From NCBI GenBank assembly GCA_016709995.1, contig JADJLQ010000001.1:2266001-2330000 (forward strand): 64,000 nucleotides of DNA. Direction: 5' to 3'. Both the position numbers and the translations under genes were made by a program. Below are positions 63,684 through 64,000 of this stretch, piece after piece. This DNA is from Saprospiraceae bacterium (GTDB taxonomy: Bacteria > Bacteroidota > Bacteroidia > Chitinophagales > Saprospiraceae). How positions within the stretch are numbered: the stretch's first letter is position 1; every line of letters starts with the position of its first letter. The notes under the pieces were generated by a model that saw only the letters and a program-made list of their open reading frames with translations, was not told the origin of the DNA and ran no database searches.

Positions 63684-64000
63684 CTATTTAACAGTCATGG
63701 CAGTAAGCATATTGCCATATACTTTATTCATGGATTCAAGGTTTTGAGCTAAGACCTTTAATTGTTCTTTTGTCCGGGCTGCATCTCCAGCTGAATCGTG
63801 TATGGAAGTAAACGCTTCATTCACTTTAGCATAAGTACCGTTTAAGGAAGTCAGGCTTTTTGAAAGAATGCCAAGTTCTTCCTGTGTCTTCTTTGCATCA
63901 CCTGCTGAATTCTGCATCAAGGTAAAAGCCTCATTCATACCAGCATAATTGCTATTAAGAGAAGTTAAGCTTTTAGATAAAATGCCAAGTTCGTGTTGGG
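63684..64000 (-). CDS. gldL: Gliding motility / T9SS protein GldL, C-terminal part, cut by the window edge
   Basis: The frame stays open from base 64000 to the stop at 63686-63684; no start codon inside the window is needed, because the upstream codons read QHELGILSKSLTSLN in frame. GldL is the membrane motor partner of GldM; the visible part is its cytoplasmic C-terminal region, ending NKVYGNMLTAMTVK (YGNMLTAM is typical). It contains a 38-residue repeat (LGILSKSLTSLN ... SAGDAKKT), with one complete unit and the start of another in view. N-terminal membrane helices lie outside the window. Confidence 0.92.
   Translation of the reverse strand, partial: QHELGILSKSLTSLNSNYAGMNEAFTLMQNSAGDAKKTQEELGILSKSLTSLNGTYAKVNEAFTSIHDSAGDAARTKEQLKVLAQNLESMNKVYGNMLTAMTVK

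Overview
The window is a chromosomal segment of a Bacteroidota bacterium, most likely of the Saprospiraceae/Chitinophagales side of the phylum. The evidence is a gldL-gldM-gldN cluster of the type IX secretion/gliding system (T9SS) at the right end, a PorD (DUF4835) gene at the left end, two secreted proteins with T9SS C-terminal sorting domains, SprB repeats, DUF3078 and OmpA-free outer-membrane barrels typical of the phylum, Bacteroidota-type promoters (TTG, 19-21 nt, TAnnTTTG), and an almost complete lack of Shine-Dalgarno sequences. It is mainly a housekeeping region. There is no prophage, CRISPR array or intact insertion sequence.

Layout. 1-2.5 kb: coaBC (cut by the left edge), porD, purN. 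2.5-9.2 kb, minus strand: a T9SS cargo protein, an MsbA-type ABC exporter, accC-accB-efp, and fabH. 9.4-15.1 kb: a thioredoxin-SPOR fusion and a 1.5-kaa adhesin (cohesin-like domain, SprB repeats, gliding-type sorting domain). 15.1-18.2 kb: an orphan NtrY-like histidine kinase. 18.3-19.8 kb: the RNase P RNA gene, a higBA-type toxin-antitoxin locus whose toxin is interrupted by one UGA codon, and a truncated second copy of the rnpB promoter and 5' end. 19.8-28.1 kb: GNAT acetyltransferase, PIN-PhoH ATPase, two tandem 216-bp elements with inverted ends, cupin, sugar dehydrogenase, an ECF sigma/anti-sigma/DUF4097 operon, and gltX. 28.3-34.2 kb: polysaccharide deacetylase, SpoIIE-type phosphatase, TM2-TPR-SHOCT protein, CBS protein, BamA-like protein, NAD kinase. 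34.3-43.1 kb: TonB-receptor-like barrel, LolD/FtsX-type ABC pair with a His-rich loop, a palindrome-rich spacer, Gfo/Idh oxidoreductase, mutY, and an IlvD/Edd-family sugar-acid dehydratase. 43.2-51.1 kb: DUF547 lipoprotein, tRNA-Asn, PfkB kinase, hpt, M28 peptidase, an ECF sigma - small protein - MscS operon, a DUF3078 barrel, and an MtfA-like protein without the metal motif. 51.2-61.1 kb: clpB, AraC regulator, secreted beta protein, two tandem cyclophilins, ppgK and yceI (each with a single-base frameshift in a homopolymer), and an ALDH7-type dehydrogenase. 61.2-64 kb, minus strand: gldN, gldM and the 3' part of gldL.

How the genes fit together. PorD, GldL, GldM and GldN build the T9SS machine, and the proteins at 2514-3668 and 10492-15072 are its likely cargo. 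accB-accC and fabH start fatty-acid synthesis. Two ECF sigma factor operons and an orphan sensor kinase suggest envelope sensing. The most unusual parts are the broken toxin-antitoxin locus bracketed by rnpB 5' copies, the tandem inverted-end elements, an EF-P with Arg at its normally modified loop position, an MtfA-like pseudo-peptidase, and several TAnnTTTG boxes exactly 4 nt from start codons. I found no convincing wholly new multi-gene system.
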